Shown here piece after piece: positions 17,637 to 28,125 of a DNA stretch of 64,000 bases. The DNA comes from Rothia kristinae NBRC 15354 (lineage in GTDB: Bacteria > Actinomycetota > Actinomycetes > Actinomycetales > Micrococcaceae), in NCBI RefSeq assembly GCF_001570865.1, contig NZ_BCSM01000005.1, positions 62,001 to 126,000 on the forward strand, read 5' to 3'. Each line of letters opens with the position of its first letter. Within the stretch, counting starts at the first letter, position 1. The position numbers and the translations under genes were made by a program. The notes beneath the pieces were generated by a model. That model worked only from the letters and a program-made list of their open reading frames with translations, was not told where the DNA came from and did not search any database.

Positions 17637-17762
17637 GGTCCCCAGTCAACCGCGTGACGCGCACCTCGTCCAGGGCGTGACCAGGGATTTCGGCCTGGGC
17701 GGACGGCCCGGATGGACGGCTCGGGACGGAGGCCTGACGACGGCGGACGGGTGCCCGGGGAC

Positions 17763-18101
17763 TCAGAAGTCCCGGGCGGTCTCCGGAGACAGGGCCGGGT
17801 TGATCCGCTGCAGGTGGATGCGGCGGGTCAGGCGGATGCACGGGCGCACGAGCATGAGCACGGAGCCGGCCACGAACAGCCACGTGCCCGCGACCATCGT
17901 CGCGTCGCTGAAGAACAGGAAGGAGCCGATCAGGAAGATCAGCCCGATCAGCACGTCGTTGACGATCGAGAGGGTCTCGTACAGTCCCCGGATCACCAGC
18001 TCGTCGGGTCCGATGCGCAGCTGGATGGGGCGCTGGCCCTGCTCTCCGGCGGCGGGGGCGGCGGCGGTGCGATCCTCGGGGGGTGCGGTCGAATCTGCCA
18101 T
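17763..18101 (-). CDS. YrhK-like domain membrane protein
   Basis: A 112-aa protein. The first 35 residues are polar and Ala/Pro-rich. The core contains LRIGPDELVIRGLYETLSIV, then two membrane helices (DVLIGLIFLIGSFLFF and TWLFVAGSVLMLVRP) joined by the SDATMV turn, then a basic tail (IRLTRRIHLQRINPAL). This is the YrhK-like (DUF) domain pattern, a two-helix inner-membrane protein of unknown role. The start MADSTAPPED at 18101 is preferred; an in-frame ATG at 18119 would add 6 residues. Neither has a clear ribosome-binding site. Confidence 0.75.
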   Translation of the reverse strand: MADSTAPPEDRTAAAPAAGEQGQRPIQLRIGPDELVIRGLYETLSIVNDVLIGLIFLIGSFLFFSDATMVAGTWLFVAGSVLMLVRPCIRLTRRIHLQRINPALSPETARDF

Positions 18102-18171
18102 GGGCACATGCTCGCACATCCGCGCGAACCCGACCCGCCGGGCGCCGACCCGCCGTGCCGCGGCGTCGGGC

Positions 18172-19419
18172 TCAGGCCAGCCCGACGGCGGTCAGCCACA
18201 CGAGTGCCGCGTTCAGCGCGATGATCGCCGTCGTCGCGGCCCACGCCAGAATCGTCATCCACCGCGGATTCGCGTGCTCGCCCATCAGGGTCCGGTCCGC
18301 GGTGCAGCGCACCAGCGGGATCAGGGCGAAGGGGATTCCCAGGGACAGCGCCACCTGGCTGAGCACCAGGGCACGGGTGGGGTCCCAGCCGGCGGCGAGG
18401 ATCGCCAGCGCCGGGACCAGGGTGATCACCCGGCGCGCCAGCAGGGGGATGCGCAGCTGCAGCAGCCCGGCCATGATGTCCGCCCCGGCGTAGCAGCCGA
18501 CCGCGGTGGAGGCCAGTCCGGAGACCAGCAGCCCCACCGCGAAGACGACGCCGATCCCGGGACCCAGGGCCGCGGTGACCGCCGCGTGCGCGCCCTCGAT
18601 GCTGTCCGTGCCGGGGACCCCCTGCAGATTCCCGGCGGCCAGCAGCAGCATCGCGATGTTCACGGACCCGGCGATCACCAGGGCGAAGACCACATCCCAG
18701 CGGGAGGCCCGCAGCAGGGCTCGACGCCGCGCCTCGGCCTGCTCAGATCCCGGCTCCGCCGCGTCGGCGTCGGCCCCGGCGTGGTCCACGGACAGCCGCG
18801 AGTGCAGGTAGATCGCATGGGGCATGACCGTCGCACCCAGCATGCTGGCGCCGAGCAGCACGGAGTCCGCGCCCTCGAAGCGGGGGATCAGCCCCGCGGC
18901 GGTGGCCGACCAGTCCGGCGGGGCGGCGAACAGGCCCGCGGTGAATCCGATGGTGATGATCAGCAGCAGCCCCATGATCACGTGTTGGAAGGGCCGCTGC
19001 CCGTGGCGGGACTGGATGCCCAGCAGCAGCATGGACACGATCCCGACGATCAGCCCGCCCCAGACCAGCGGCAGCCCGAACAGCAGGTGCAGCGCGATGG
19101 CCCCGCCGATGACCTCCGCGAGGTCCGTGGCGGCCGCGATCAGCTCGGCCTGGGCCCAGAACAGGCGCCGGGGGACCGGGCGCAGCCGACGCCCGAGCAG
19201 CTCCGTCAGGGAGGCGCCGGTGACCACCCCGAGCCGGGCGGACAGGTGCTGCACGAGCACGGCCATGAGGTTGGCCAGCACCAGCACCCACACGAGCAGG
19301 TAGCCGAACCGGGCCCCCGCGGTGAGGTTGGCCGCGACGTTGCCCGGGTCCACGTAGGCGATGGCGGCCACGAAGGCCGGGCCGAGCAGGCGCCAGCCCC
19401 GCCGCGAGGTGATGCTCAT
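18172..19419 (-). CDS. mntH: Nramp family divalent metal (Mn2+/Fe2+) transporter
   Basis: Proton-coupled importer of manganese and iron, 415 aa with about 11 helices. The metal-site motifs are intact: DPGN at residues 24-27 in the first helix and MPHAIYLHS near 198 in the sixth, which supply the Asp, Asn and Met ligands. GLLVSGLASTAVGCYAG near 305 is also typical. The ATG at 19419 is chosen because TACGGT lies 6 nt upstream (leaderless) and the longer frame covers unrelated sequence antisense to ugd. No MntR box was recognised. It diverges from ugd. Confidence 0.93.
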   Translation of the reverse strand: MSITSRRGWRLLGPAFVAAIAYVDPGNVAANLTAGARFGYLLVWVLVLANLMAVLVQHLSARLGVVTGASLTELLGRRLRPVPRRLFWAQAELIAAATDLAEVIGGAIALHLLFGLPLVWGGLIVGIVSMLLLGIQSRHGQRPFQHVIMGLLLIITIGFTAGLFAAPPDWSATAAGLIPRFEGADSVLLGASMLGATVMPHAIYLHSRLSVDHAGADADAAEPGSEQAEARRRALLRASRWDVVFALVIAGSVNIAMLLLAAGNLQGVPGTDSIEGAHAAVTAALGPGIGVVFAVGLLVSGLASTAVGCYAGADIMAGLLQLRIPLLARRVITLVPALAILAAGWDPTRALVLSQVALSLGIPFALIPLVRCTADRTLMGEHANPRWMTILAWAATTAIIALNAALVWLTAVGLA

Positions 19420-19425
19420 GATCTC

Positions 19426-19431
19426 ACCGTA
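19426..19431 (-). promoter_or_regulatory. Putative -10 element, leaderless mntH promoter
   Basis: TACGGT on the minus strand, 6 nt before the mntH ATG (spacer GAGATC). Confidence 0.4.
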
Positions 19432-19641
19432 GTCCGGCCACGGAACGGTCCGGACGGTCCGGACGCCCCGGGGGATCCGGGAGGAGGCCGGTGGCCGGCC
19501 GGTGACGCGCAGCCGACGCCGCGGCATCGGGCGGGGGAACACCGGGGACCGCCCCGGGCCGAGCCCCCGGAAGCGGCCGCTGACCTGCGATGATCGGTCC
19601 CAGGAGTCCGCGCGCGGCGGGCCTTGAGGAGAGGAGCGCGG

Positions 19642-21024
19642 ATGCGCATCGCGGTGTTCGGGTCCGGGTAAGTGGGACTGGTGACGGGGGCCTGCCTGGC
19701 CGAGGGCGGGCACCGCGTGGTGTGCGTGGACGTCGACGTCGAGCGGGTGGAGCGCCTGCGCGGCGGGGACTGCCCGATCTGGGAGCTGGGCCTGGCCCCG
19801 CTGCTGTCCTCGGGGCTGACCTCCGGGCGGCTGGCCTTCACGACCGAGGCGGCCGAGGCCCTGGATCAGGCGCAGGTCGCGCTGATCGCGGTGGGCACCC
19901 CGCAGGGTGCGGACGGGGCGGCGGATCTCACCGCGGTGCACGCGGTGGCCCGCACCATCGGCCGGTGCGCGGACGGGGACCTGCTGGTCGCTGACAAGTC
20001 CACGGTGCCGGTGGGCACCGCCGCGGCGGTGCGGGAGCTGATCCGCGAGGAGCTGGAGGCGCGCTTCGCCGAGGGGGCGGCCCCGAGGATCGGGGTGTGC
20101 TCGAACCCGGAGTTCCTCAAGGAGGGTGCTGCCGTCGCGGACTTCACCCACGGGGAGCGGATCGTGATCGGGGTGGAGGATGCCCGTGACGAGGAGACGA
20201 TGCGGACCCTGTACGCGCCGTTCAACCGGCAGCGGGACAAGATCATCGTCATGGACCCGGCGTCGGCGGAGCTGACCAAGTACGCCGCCAACGCGCTGCT
20301 GGCCACCAAGATCAGCTTCATGAACGAGATGGCCGGGATCGCCGAGGCCACCGGCGCCGATATCGAGCGGGTGCGCCTGGGCGTGGGCTCCGATCCCCGG
20401 ATCGGCTACCCGTTCCTGTACGCGGGGGCCGGCTACGGCGGGTCCTGCTTCCCCAAGGACGTCGCCGCCCTGGCCCACACCGCGCGCGCCGTCGGGGTGG
20501 ATCCGGGGCTGCTGGAGGCCGGGATGCGCGTGAACGAGCGGCAGAAGGAGCGGCTGGGGCAGAAGCTCGCCGAGCTGCTGCCGGACCCGGAGGGGGCGCG
20601 GGTCGCGGTGTGGGGGCTGAGCTTCAAACCCCGCACCGACGACGTGCGCGAGGCCCCCTCGCTGGCGCTCGTGGAGCGGCTGCTGGCCGCCGGGTGTCGG
20701 GTGCGCGCCTACGATCCGGCGGCCGGGGACACCTTCGCCGCGGCCCTGGCCGCGCGGCTGGGGGTGCGCGAGCTGCCGGAGGCCTACCAGCCGGCGCTCA
20801 CCCGGGAGGATGCCCTGGAGGGCGCGGACGCGCTGGTGGTGTGCACCGAGTGGGAGCAGTTCCGCGCCTTCGACGCGCAGCTGCTGACCTCCCGGATGGC
20901 CGGGCGGGTGATCGTGGACGGGCGGAACCTGTGGGACCCGGAGCAGGTGGCGGCCGCGGGCTTCGCCTACGCCTCGATCGGGCGGGTCACCACCCGGCCC
21001 AGCGCCGCTCCAGATCGGGACTGA
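19642..21024 (+). pseudogene. ugd: UDP-glucose 6-dehydrogenase interrupted by an in-frame TAA at codon 10
   Basis: The gene would oxidise UDP-glucose to UDP-glucuronate for surface polysaccharide synthesis. Translation from the ATG at 19642 (behind GAGGAGAGGAG) gives MRIAVFGSG, then TAA at 19669-19671, then VGLVTGACLAEGG. In intact relatives that codon is Tyr in GSGYVGL, the NAD-binding glycine loop, so one base has changed TAC/TAT to TAA. The rest is complete: STVPVGT, NPEFLKEGAA, Lys/Asn region TKYAANALLATKISF, catalytic Cys in GGSCFPKD near residue 269, and GRNLWDP at the C-terminus. A GTG follows the stop directly, but restarting there would lose the first beta strand and nucleotide loop. 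It leads the polysaccharide locus. Confidence 0.85.
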
Positions 21025-23525
21025 GCGGGTAGGGCCCGACCGCCGCCGCCATCCCGGTCCCCACCGGGTGGCCCGCCCGCTCCAGGGCCGCGGCCCGGGC
21101 GCTGACCAGCTCGGCCGCCACGGCGTCGGCCACCACGGCGTCGCCCGTCTCCTGGGCGGTCCCGGGCAGCAGCAGCCGAGCCCGCCGCTCGGCACCGCCC
21201 CGGGGCCCGTCCTCCGCGGCGGCATCCAGCTCCCGCAGCGTCCCGGCCAGCCCGGCCGGGTCGAACAGGGCGCGCACCGCGAGCCGGAAGCGCGGGGCGG
21301 GCTCGCCCTGCACGGGCCGCGGGATCGGCGCGGCGCGCACCCGGGGGTCCGCGGCCAGGACCTCCGGAACGCCGATGTCGGGCGGCAGGTGCACCGCGGC
21401 GTCGGGCACGGCGGCCAGCAGATCCGCGATCCACGCGCTCACCCGGTCACTGGGGTCCCCCTCGTCATCCAGCGCCGGGCCGGTGAGGTCCGCGATCAGC
21501 TGCGGGACGGGGAAGACGACGCCGGCCGGGCGGGTCCAGGGCGCGGGGATGCGCACCGCCAGGGCCCGGGTCTCCCGGTTCTTCACCGCTTTCTGCTCCG
21601 GGTCCTCCCGGCCGCCGCGGGCGGCCCAGTCCGGTCCGTCGTGCACCGCCCGCGCTTCCGGGACGTGGCGGAAGGCCGCCCCGGCCTCCCACAGCCGGTG
21701 GGCCAGCTCCCAATCCTCCCCGCCGTAGCCGGTCAGGGACTCGTCGAATCCGCCCACGGCCAGGAAGGTCCACCGGCTCACCCCCAGCACCGCGGAGATC
21801 ACCGCCTGGTGGGTGCGGGCGTCCCCGCCGGCGAGATTCCGGGTGCGGTGGTGGATCTGCTTCAGCCAGGTCGGGGATTCCAGCGGCCGACCGGCGTGGG
21901 GACCGGTCAGGTGCGCGTGATCCCGGCGTCCCGTGCTCACCTGCGCGGTGCCTGCCAGCAGCGGGGCGCACAGCGCCGCGAGGTACCCCGGATCGGGGAC
22001 GGTGTCCCCGTCCAGGAACGCCAGGACCCGGCCGCGAGCGCGCCGGGCCCCGAGGTTGCGCGCCGCCCCCGCCCGGAACCCCCGATCCTCCTGGCGCAGA
22101 CCCACCACGGCCTCGGGCAGCGTCGGGGCCGCCGGGGAGCCGTCGTCCACGACGATCGTCTCCGCGGTTCCGAGGCCCTCCTGCCGGGCCAGGGCGGCCA
22201 GCAGCAGCTCGAGTCGACGGGCCGCCAGGGTCCCGGTGGCCCCGGGGGTCGGATCGGGGGCGCCGTCGTCGTAATAGGGGATCACCACGCTCAGCTCGGG
22301 CTGATCCGGGGCGAAGAAGGCGGCGTAGTCCCGGGCGGCCTCCACCCGGCCGTGGGGCAGGGACCCGGGATCCTCGATGCGGGTGAGACCGGGATCCGCG
22401 AGGACCTCGCGCAGGCGGGTGAGCAGCTCGCCCGGCGCGAGGGGCAGCACCGTGCCCGGGCGCAGCTGGGCCATCTCCCGGATGTACCGGGAGTCCGCGC
22501 ACACAGGGCGGCGCCCGAGGCCGATCCACGAGTTCACCGAACCGGAGGCGGACAGGTGCCGGTGCAGGCACAGGGGGGCATCCACCGCCCCCAGCACCGC
22601 GGGCAGCTGCGGCTCCGGGACGTATCCGGTGATCCGGAAGATGACCCCCCCGCCGCTCGGCTCGCTCCCGCAGCGTCTCGGCCATCTCCTCATGTCCGGC
22701 GGCCGTCCGCCCCACGGCCAGCACCACCGGCGGTCCGGCCGGCACCGCCGGGGATCCGACGAGCGCGGCCGCGGCATCGATCGCCTCCTCGTGGCCCTTG
22801 CCCGGGTACACGAAGCCGAAGATCCCCAGGACCGGGCCGTGCCCGGCCGGCAGCCAGCGGTCCAGCGGGTCCGCCGCATCCCCTCCGGTGCTGGAAGACT
22901 CCGCGGTCGGGCGGGACGCCGCCCCCTGGTCGGGTCTCCGTTGGATACCCGTGGAGGTCCCAGGGGCGGTCCGCGCGGCGGGCGGATCCGGCAGGGGCAG
23001 CGGCACCACGGCGATCCGCGGTGGGCGGGCCCCGGGGCCGGGGGCCGCCGGGACCGTCCCGTGTTCGGCGAGCAGGGCCAGCTCGTGCCGGGAGCTGACC
23101 ACGACTCCGGCCCCGGCCGCCGCGGCGATCCGGGCGTAGGCCCTCCGCCGCCGCGGCAGGTTCCGCGGGCCATCGCTGGGTTGGGGGATGTCGTGCAGGG
23201 TCGCGGACAGCCCCGCGCACGCGGCGGCCACTCGAGCCACCCGCTCGGCGGCCTCCTCGGGGCTGGGACCGAACAGCGCCTCCGTGACGTGCAGGTGGAC
23301 CCGGCGCCCGGCCAGACGCGGCAGGGCCGCATCCAGGGCCGCGGGGTCGGGCACCCGCAGCACGGGGGCGCCCAGGGCCGCGGCCAGGTCCAGGGCGCAG
23401 GCGCTGACCCCGTGCTCGGGCGGCCCCGGCACCACGTGCAGCGGCAGAGCGGGATCCCCGGGCGTCGGGGTGTGGGTCGCCTCGCTGCCGATCGCCTCGG
23501 GCGACGCCTCTTCGGGCCGGGTCAT
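20987..23525 (-). pseudogene. Two-domain glycosyltransferase (GT4-like + GT2) frameshifted in a poly-G tract
   Basis: Starting at MTRPEEASPE (23525) the frame gives a GT-B-type N-terminal domain (HVVPGPPEHGVSACALDLA, PLDRWLPAGHGPVLGIFGF, PGKGHEEAIDAA). After AETLRERAERRG the reading frame breaks at seven consecutive C (22645-22651; G7 in the gene). One base fewer restores VIFRITGYVPEPQL and an intact GT-A domain: LSVVIPYYDDG, ETIVVDDGS, FLDGDTVPDP (the DxD), GGFDESLTGYGGEDWELAHRL. Together they encode about 845 aa. The start overlaps the WcbI-like stop (ATGA). The 3' end overlaps the convergent ugd end by 38 nt. The tract could be phase-variable, a decayed gene or a read error. Confidence 0.8.
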
Positions 23526-24610
23526 CCGCGCGCCTCCGGTCGGCGGCGTCGGGCGCCATCCAGGGCCTCGGTCAGTCCCAGCAGCTTCAGGGTCCCGGCG
23601 TGGCGGGCGAGCCCGGCATCCACGAACCCCGGATGGCGGGTGTACCAGGCCAGCTGCGCGCGGGCGACCTCCTCCTCGGGGACCCGGACGCCGTCCACCT
23701 GCCAGCCGGGACCGGACCACTGCTGCGCGGGCACCCCCGGAAAGGCCGCCCGGGCGGCGGCGGTCACGGGGGCGCGGATCCCGCCGAGCATCTGCGCGTC
23801 CGGGGCCTCCGGGGCGGGGTCCAGGGCGAACCCGGCCTCGGCCAGGCGCCGGATCACCAGGGGGGCCACGCCGGTCAGGAAGGCGTTGGTCGGGTGGTTC
23901 AGCGTGTGGTGGGTGCGCTGCGCGGGCAGCATCGCGGCCAGCACCGCGGAGGCCGCCACGGCGTCGTGGGCCCGCTCCCGCCGGCGCATCCGCATCAGGG
24001 AGTCCGCGGTCAGCCGCCCCACGGCCGCCGGGTCCACGGCCCCGGTCAGCTCCTCGACCAGCCGCAGGGCCCGCGGGAAGGGCAGCCTCCGGGCATAGCG
24101 CCGGGACTCCCGGGCCGCCAGCAGCAGGCGCAGGTCGTGATACGGGACCACCGGCGGGTCCACCGACCCGGCGCAGGAGGGCCGGACCGTCACCTGGAAC
24201 GGGAAGATCCCCGCGAAGCGCAGCACGGGGAAGACCACGACGGGCGCCCCGGCGGGCAGCAGGGCCGCCACCTGCTCGGTGCCCACCGGCAGGTCCCGGT
24301 AATCCGCGCGCACCGGCTGGGTCACCAGCGCCTCGGCCCGCCCGGCCAGGCGGGCCAGATGCCCGAGGTCCTCGGTCTCCAGCTCGTGCACCGGCGGAAC
24401 CCGTACGGCGCAGGCCCCGGCCGTCTCCAGCAGCCGCCGCACGGAACCGGCCTGGCAGTTCCCGTGTACGAGCACCACCGGGCGCCCGGCGGGAGCCAGG
24501 GGGCGCAGCCCATAGAACTCGCCGAAGTGCTCCCGGCGGGCCCGCGCGGCATCGGCCGCGGCGGGGGGCGGAAGCGGGGCGGCGGGGCGGTCCGCAGGGG
24601 TGGTGAACAT
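23522..24610 (-). CDS. WcbI-like polysaccharide biosynthesis protein
   Basis: A 362-aa protein with the WcbI signature: GNCQAG near residue 50 (Gly-Asn-Cys at the active pocket), VVVFPVLRFAGIFPFQ near 125, and THHTLNHPTNAFL near 230. WcbI from capsule loci binds CoA and is thought to acetylate or otherwise modify capsule sugars; the exact reaction is not settled. It is first in a two-gene operon and its TGA overlaps the ATG of the next glycosyltransferase. It diverges from the glycosyltransferases on the plus strand, placing it in the centre of the polysaccharide locus. TAGCAT 6 nt before the ATG suggests a leaderless transcript. Confidence 0.78.
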   Translation of the reverse strand: MFTTPADRPAAPLPPPAAADAARARREHFGEFYGLRPLAPAGRPVVLVHGNCQAGSVRRLLETAGACAVRVPPVHELETEDLGHLARLAGRAEALVTQPVRADYRDLPVGTEQVAALLPAGAPVVVFPVLRFAGIFPFQVTVRPSCAGSVDPPVVPYHDLRLLLAARESRRYARRLPFPRALRLVEELTGAVDPAAVGRLTADSLMRMRRRERAHDAVAASAVLAAMLPAQRTHHTLNHPTNAFLTGVAPLVIRRLAEAGFALDPAPEAPDAQMLGGIRAPVTAAARAAFPGVPAQQWSGPGWQVDGVRVPEEEVARAQLAWYTRHPGFVDAGLARHAGTLKLLGLTEALDGARRRRPEARG

Positions 24611-24616
24611 GGGCTC

Positions 24617-24622
24617 ATGCTA
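24617..24622 (-). promoter_or_regulatory. Putative -10 element, leaderless WcbI-like gene promoter
   Basis: TAGCAT on the minus strand, 6 nt before the ATG at 24610 (spacer GAGCCC). Confidence 0.4.
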
Positions 24623-24782
24623 CCGGGATCCGCGCCGTGAGCTGCGTGATAACATCGCCGTATCCCCAGGTGAGACCGGGCTTTTCCGGGTCCGCGGCCT
24701 GATCGTCGCGCCTACCCGGTGCTGGCGGCCGCCCGCTTCCCTGACGGCCCATGCAGACCGTCACCACGAGGAAGGTGGGTTC

Positions 24783-27088
24783 GTGTCCCCCGATCGCGCG
24801 CGCATCCCCGCCCGCGTGCTCTCCGTGCCCTCCCACCACCCCTACATCCAGGCGGTCCTGGACCCGTGCGCCGTGAGCAGGTCCTCCCGGATCCGGGCGC
24901 GGCGCGCGATGAGACCGCCGCCTGGCGCCCCTCGCCGGTGCTGGACCCGCGGTGGATCCGCCGGCACGCGGAGCGCTTCGACATCGTCCATGTGCACTTC
25001 GGCTTCGAGGCCTGTGATCCCCGGACCATCGAGGCCTTCTGCCGGGAGGTGCGCGCCTGCTCCCGGCTGCTCGTGCTCACCGTGCACGACCTGTCCAACC
25101 CGCAGCTGCCCGCCGAGCATCAGGAGGGCTTCCTCGCCTGTCTGGATGCGCTGGTGCGCCACGCGGACCAGGTGCTCACCCTCACCCCCACGGCCGCCGG
25201 TGAGATCGAGCGGCGGTGGGGGCGCCGCGCCGTCGTCGTGGAGCACCCGCCGCTCCTGCTGGGTCCGGACGCCGCCGCGGCCCCGAGGATCGCGCCACCA
25301 CGCCGGGAGGACCCTGCGCAGGCCCCGGCGGGCCCGGCCCGGTTGGGCGTACTCCTGAAGGACGCCCGGCCCTCCCTGGACCTGGAAGCCGTGGCGGGCC
25401 TGGCCGAGGTCCTGGATCAGCCGCCGGCCGCCGACGGATCGGGTGCCCGCCTGGAGATCCTGCACCACGGCCGCTTCCGGGCCGGCCGGGAGGAGGCCGT
25501 CGCCGCCCTGTTCGCCCGGCTGGCCGACCGGCCGACGGCGCGGCTGCTGCGCACCGGGCGCCTGGACGACGCCGCCCTGGATGCGTGGCTGCGCGGGCTG
25601 GACGCCCTTGTGCTGCCCTACGGCCACGGCACCCACTCCGGTCTGCTGGAGCTGGCCTGCGACCTGGGGGTGCGCGTGCTGGTCAGCGACCGGGGGCACT
25701 TCGCCGCCCAGCGGCCCGGTGTCGTGAGCGCCGTCGACCTCCACGACCGCGCCGCCCTGGGACGGGCCGTGGAGCAGCTGCTGCGCACACCCCGCCCCGC
25801 CCCGATGACCCGGGCCGAGGCCCGCCACCGGATCACCGCGGTGCGCGCCGAGCACACCGCGATCTACCGGAGCCTGCTCGCCCCGCGGGCCCTGGAGAGC
25901 GCCGGCGCCCGACTGCGCATCCTCGTCCTGGCGGGGTTCCGCTACCCCCTGGTCCAGCCGCACCAGGGCGGCCTGGAATCCCACGTCTGGTCCCTGGTGC
26001 GCCAGCTGCGCGCCCGCGGACACCTGGTCCTGCTGGGCGCCCCCGCGGGCTCGGACTTCCTGGACGCGGGCATCCCCGAGCTGACCTGGCCCCGCTTCAC
26101 CTGGCCCGTGGACCAGGCGCGCACGGATGCGAGCCTGCCGGAGCCGATCCGACGGCTGCAGGACGAGGCGCTGGACCGGGCCCTGGACTGGCTTCAGGCA
26201 CATCCGGGCGCCGTCGATGTGGTGCACCATCATGCCCTGTGCGCCCGTGCCCACGAGCGGGCAGGCGACCTGCCCGTGCCGCTGGTCAGTACGCTGCACA
26301 CCCCGCCGCTGCCGGAGCTGGTGGAGCCGATCCGCCGGGCGGCCGGGCGCGGCGCCGGGCCGGGGGGTCCGGAGACCCTGGTCGCCGTCTCCGAGCACAC
26401 CGCCGAGGGGTGGCGCGCCCAGGGGGTCCCGGCCCGCGCCGTGCCCAACGGGGTGGACACCTCCGCGTGGACCCTCGGGGCCGGCGGGGAGAGACTGTGC
26501 TGGTTCGGGCGGATCGTGCCGGAGAAGGCCCCGCACCTGGCGGTCCTCGCGGCCGCCCGCCTCGGGATGGGACTGGATCTGGCCGGGCCCGTCGGGGATC
26601 CCGCGTACGCCGCTCAGCTGGCCCGGCTCTGCCGGGGCCGCGATGTGCGGTGGCGGGGGCCGCTGCGCCAGGCGGAGCTGGCCGACCTCGTCGGCTCCTC
26701 CCTGTGCACCCTGGTCACCCCGGTGTGGGATGAGCCCTTCGGGCAGGTGGTCCCGGAGTCCCTGGCCTGCGGCACCCCGGTGGTGGCGGTGCGCCGGGGT
26801 GGGCTGGGGGAGGTCTTCGACCGCACCGAAGGGGTCCGGCTGGTCGCCCCCGCCGAGGATCAGGACCGCCTCGCCGCCAGGCTGGCGCGGGAGGTGCGCG
26901 TGCTGGCCGCCGCCCACCGCGACCCGGAGGAGCGGGCCCGGCTGCGGGGCCTGGCCCGGGAGGAGGCGGTGCGCCGGTTCTCCTTCGAACGCACCGTGGA
27001 CGCGCTGGAGCGGGTATACCGGCGCGCGATCCGCGAGCGCGGCCGCACCGCCCGCCCCTCGGCGGCACCGCGGGAGGTGCGGGCGTGA
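24783..27088 (+). pseudogene. Double GT-B glycosyltransferase with a one-base deletion near the 5' end
   Basis: GTG at 24783 (behind GAGGAAGG) reads VSPDRARIPARVLSVPSHHP then YIQAVLDP; at CCC (24863-24865) one C is missing, after which the correct frame continues VRREQVLPDPGAARDET. The repaired product is about 768 aa with two glycosyltransferase domains in series. The first half has FDIVHVHFGFEA, TVHDLSNPQ and LVLPYGHGTHSGLLELA. The second half starts LRILVLAGFRYPL and has VAVSEHTAEGW, VPNGVDTSAW, FGRIVPEKAPHLA and the family 4 donor-site pattern TPVWDEPFGQVVPESLACG. The stop overlaps the next gene (GTGA). Downstream translation could start internally, but the N-terminal strand would be lost. 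Confidence 0.78.
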
Positions 27089-28125
27089 TCGGCTGGTATC
27101 TGCACCATCACGGGGCCGGGCATCTGCAGCGGCTGCGGGCCATCGCCGCGCAGCTTGAGGCCGAGGTGACCGTGTTCAGCTCCCTGCCTGCCCCGCAGCT
27201 ATCCGTCACCACCCGCAGCGGGCCGGTGGGCTGGATCCAGTTGCCCGAGGATTGGACACCGGAGACCTTCTGCCCGGATCCGAGTACCGCAGATCCCGTG
27301 GCCGGGGGATTGCTGCACTGGGCGCCTCTGCATCACCGAGGACATGCCTCCCGGCTCGCCGCTATCGCCGCGGCCGCCACGGATCTGGAGCTGATGGTCG
27401 TGGACGTCTCCGCGGAGGTTGTGCTGCTCGCCAGGTTGCTGGGGGTTCCCGTGGTGGCGGTCACCCAACCAGGAGAGCGGACGGATCTGACTCACCAGCT
27501 GGCCTATCGGGCCGCCACCCGCATCCTGGCGTCTTTTCCCGGACCGGATCGGGTTGGACGAGCCGTGTTGGCCAAGGCTGCCCCGCACGTTCTCGAGTTC
27601 GCCGAACGCACGGTGTTCACCGGCGGTATCTCCGCGTTGGATGAGACGGCTGGGCCCGCACAGGAGAGGGCTGATACCGTCGCGGGCTCCCGGGTGCTGT
27701 TCGTCGGATCCCGCGGCGGTTCTGCGATGACCGCGGAGGCGCTGCGTCCCCTGCTCGCCGCGAGCACCTTCGCTGGGGAGGTGGTCGGGGTCCCCGGCTT
27801 CCCGTGGGTCTCGGATGTGCGGAAGCGGATGGCCGAGGCCGACGTTGTGGTGATCAATGCGGGGCTGGGATCTGTGGCCGACGTCGCCCGGTTGGCCCGG
27901 CCCGCCGTCGTGCTGGCCCAGGACCGGCCCTTCGGAGAGCAGAACGCCACGGTGCGGTTGCTGCGGGGCATCGGCGTGGTGACCGCCTCCGGCATGCCGG
28001 AGATAGGTCAGTGGGATGCTCTGGTGGACCGTGCTTTATCCGCCGGGGGCCCGGCTTGGGGCGGTTGGCAGGTGAGAGGCGCTGCGGATCGGGCGGCGCG
28101 GGCAATCCAGGAGCTGGTGGAATGA
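27085..28125 (+). CDS. Glycosyltransferase, MurG/GT28-like
   Basis: A 346-aa GT-B fold enzyme. The N-terminus MIGWYLHHHGAGHLQRL has the GxGH loop (residues 10-13) of GT28-type transferases. The C-terminal half has LFVGSRGGS near 205 and a donor-binding region VVVINAGLGSVADVARLARP near 250-270 followed by DRPFGEQ. The donor is probably a UDP-sugar. The GTG start overlaps the preceding stop, and its own stop overlaps the next gene, so it is part of a tight operon of three glycosyltransferases. Third codon positions use A and T more often here than in the flanking genes, a hint of separate origin. Confidence 0.78.
   Translation: MIGWYLHHHGAGHLQRLRAIAAQLEAEVTVFSSLPAPQLSVTTRSGPVGWIQLPEDWTPETFCPDPSTADPVAGGLLHWAPLHHRGHASRLAAIAAAATDLELMVVDVSAEVVLLARLLGVPVVAVTQPGERTDLTHQLAYRAATRILASFPGPDRVGRAVLAKAAPHVLEFAERTVFTGGISALDETAGPAQERADTVAGSRVLFVGSRGGSAMTAEALRPLLAASTFAGEVVGVPGFPWVSDVRKRMAEADVVVINAGLGSVADVARLARPAVVLAQDRPFGEQNATVRLLRGIGVVTASGMPEIGQWDALVDRALSAGGPAWGGWQVRGAADRAARAIQELVE

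Noticed and set aside
19440-19480. Tandem CGGTCCGGA words upstream of mntH
   Set aside because: Two short copies in GC-rich sequence may arise by chance; no resemblance to a known MntR or DtxR box.
19669-19671. Recoding (readthrough) of TAA in ugd
   Set aside because: TAA is not a selenocysteine or pyrrolysine codon, and no recoding element is visible; nonsense mutation or read error is simpler.
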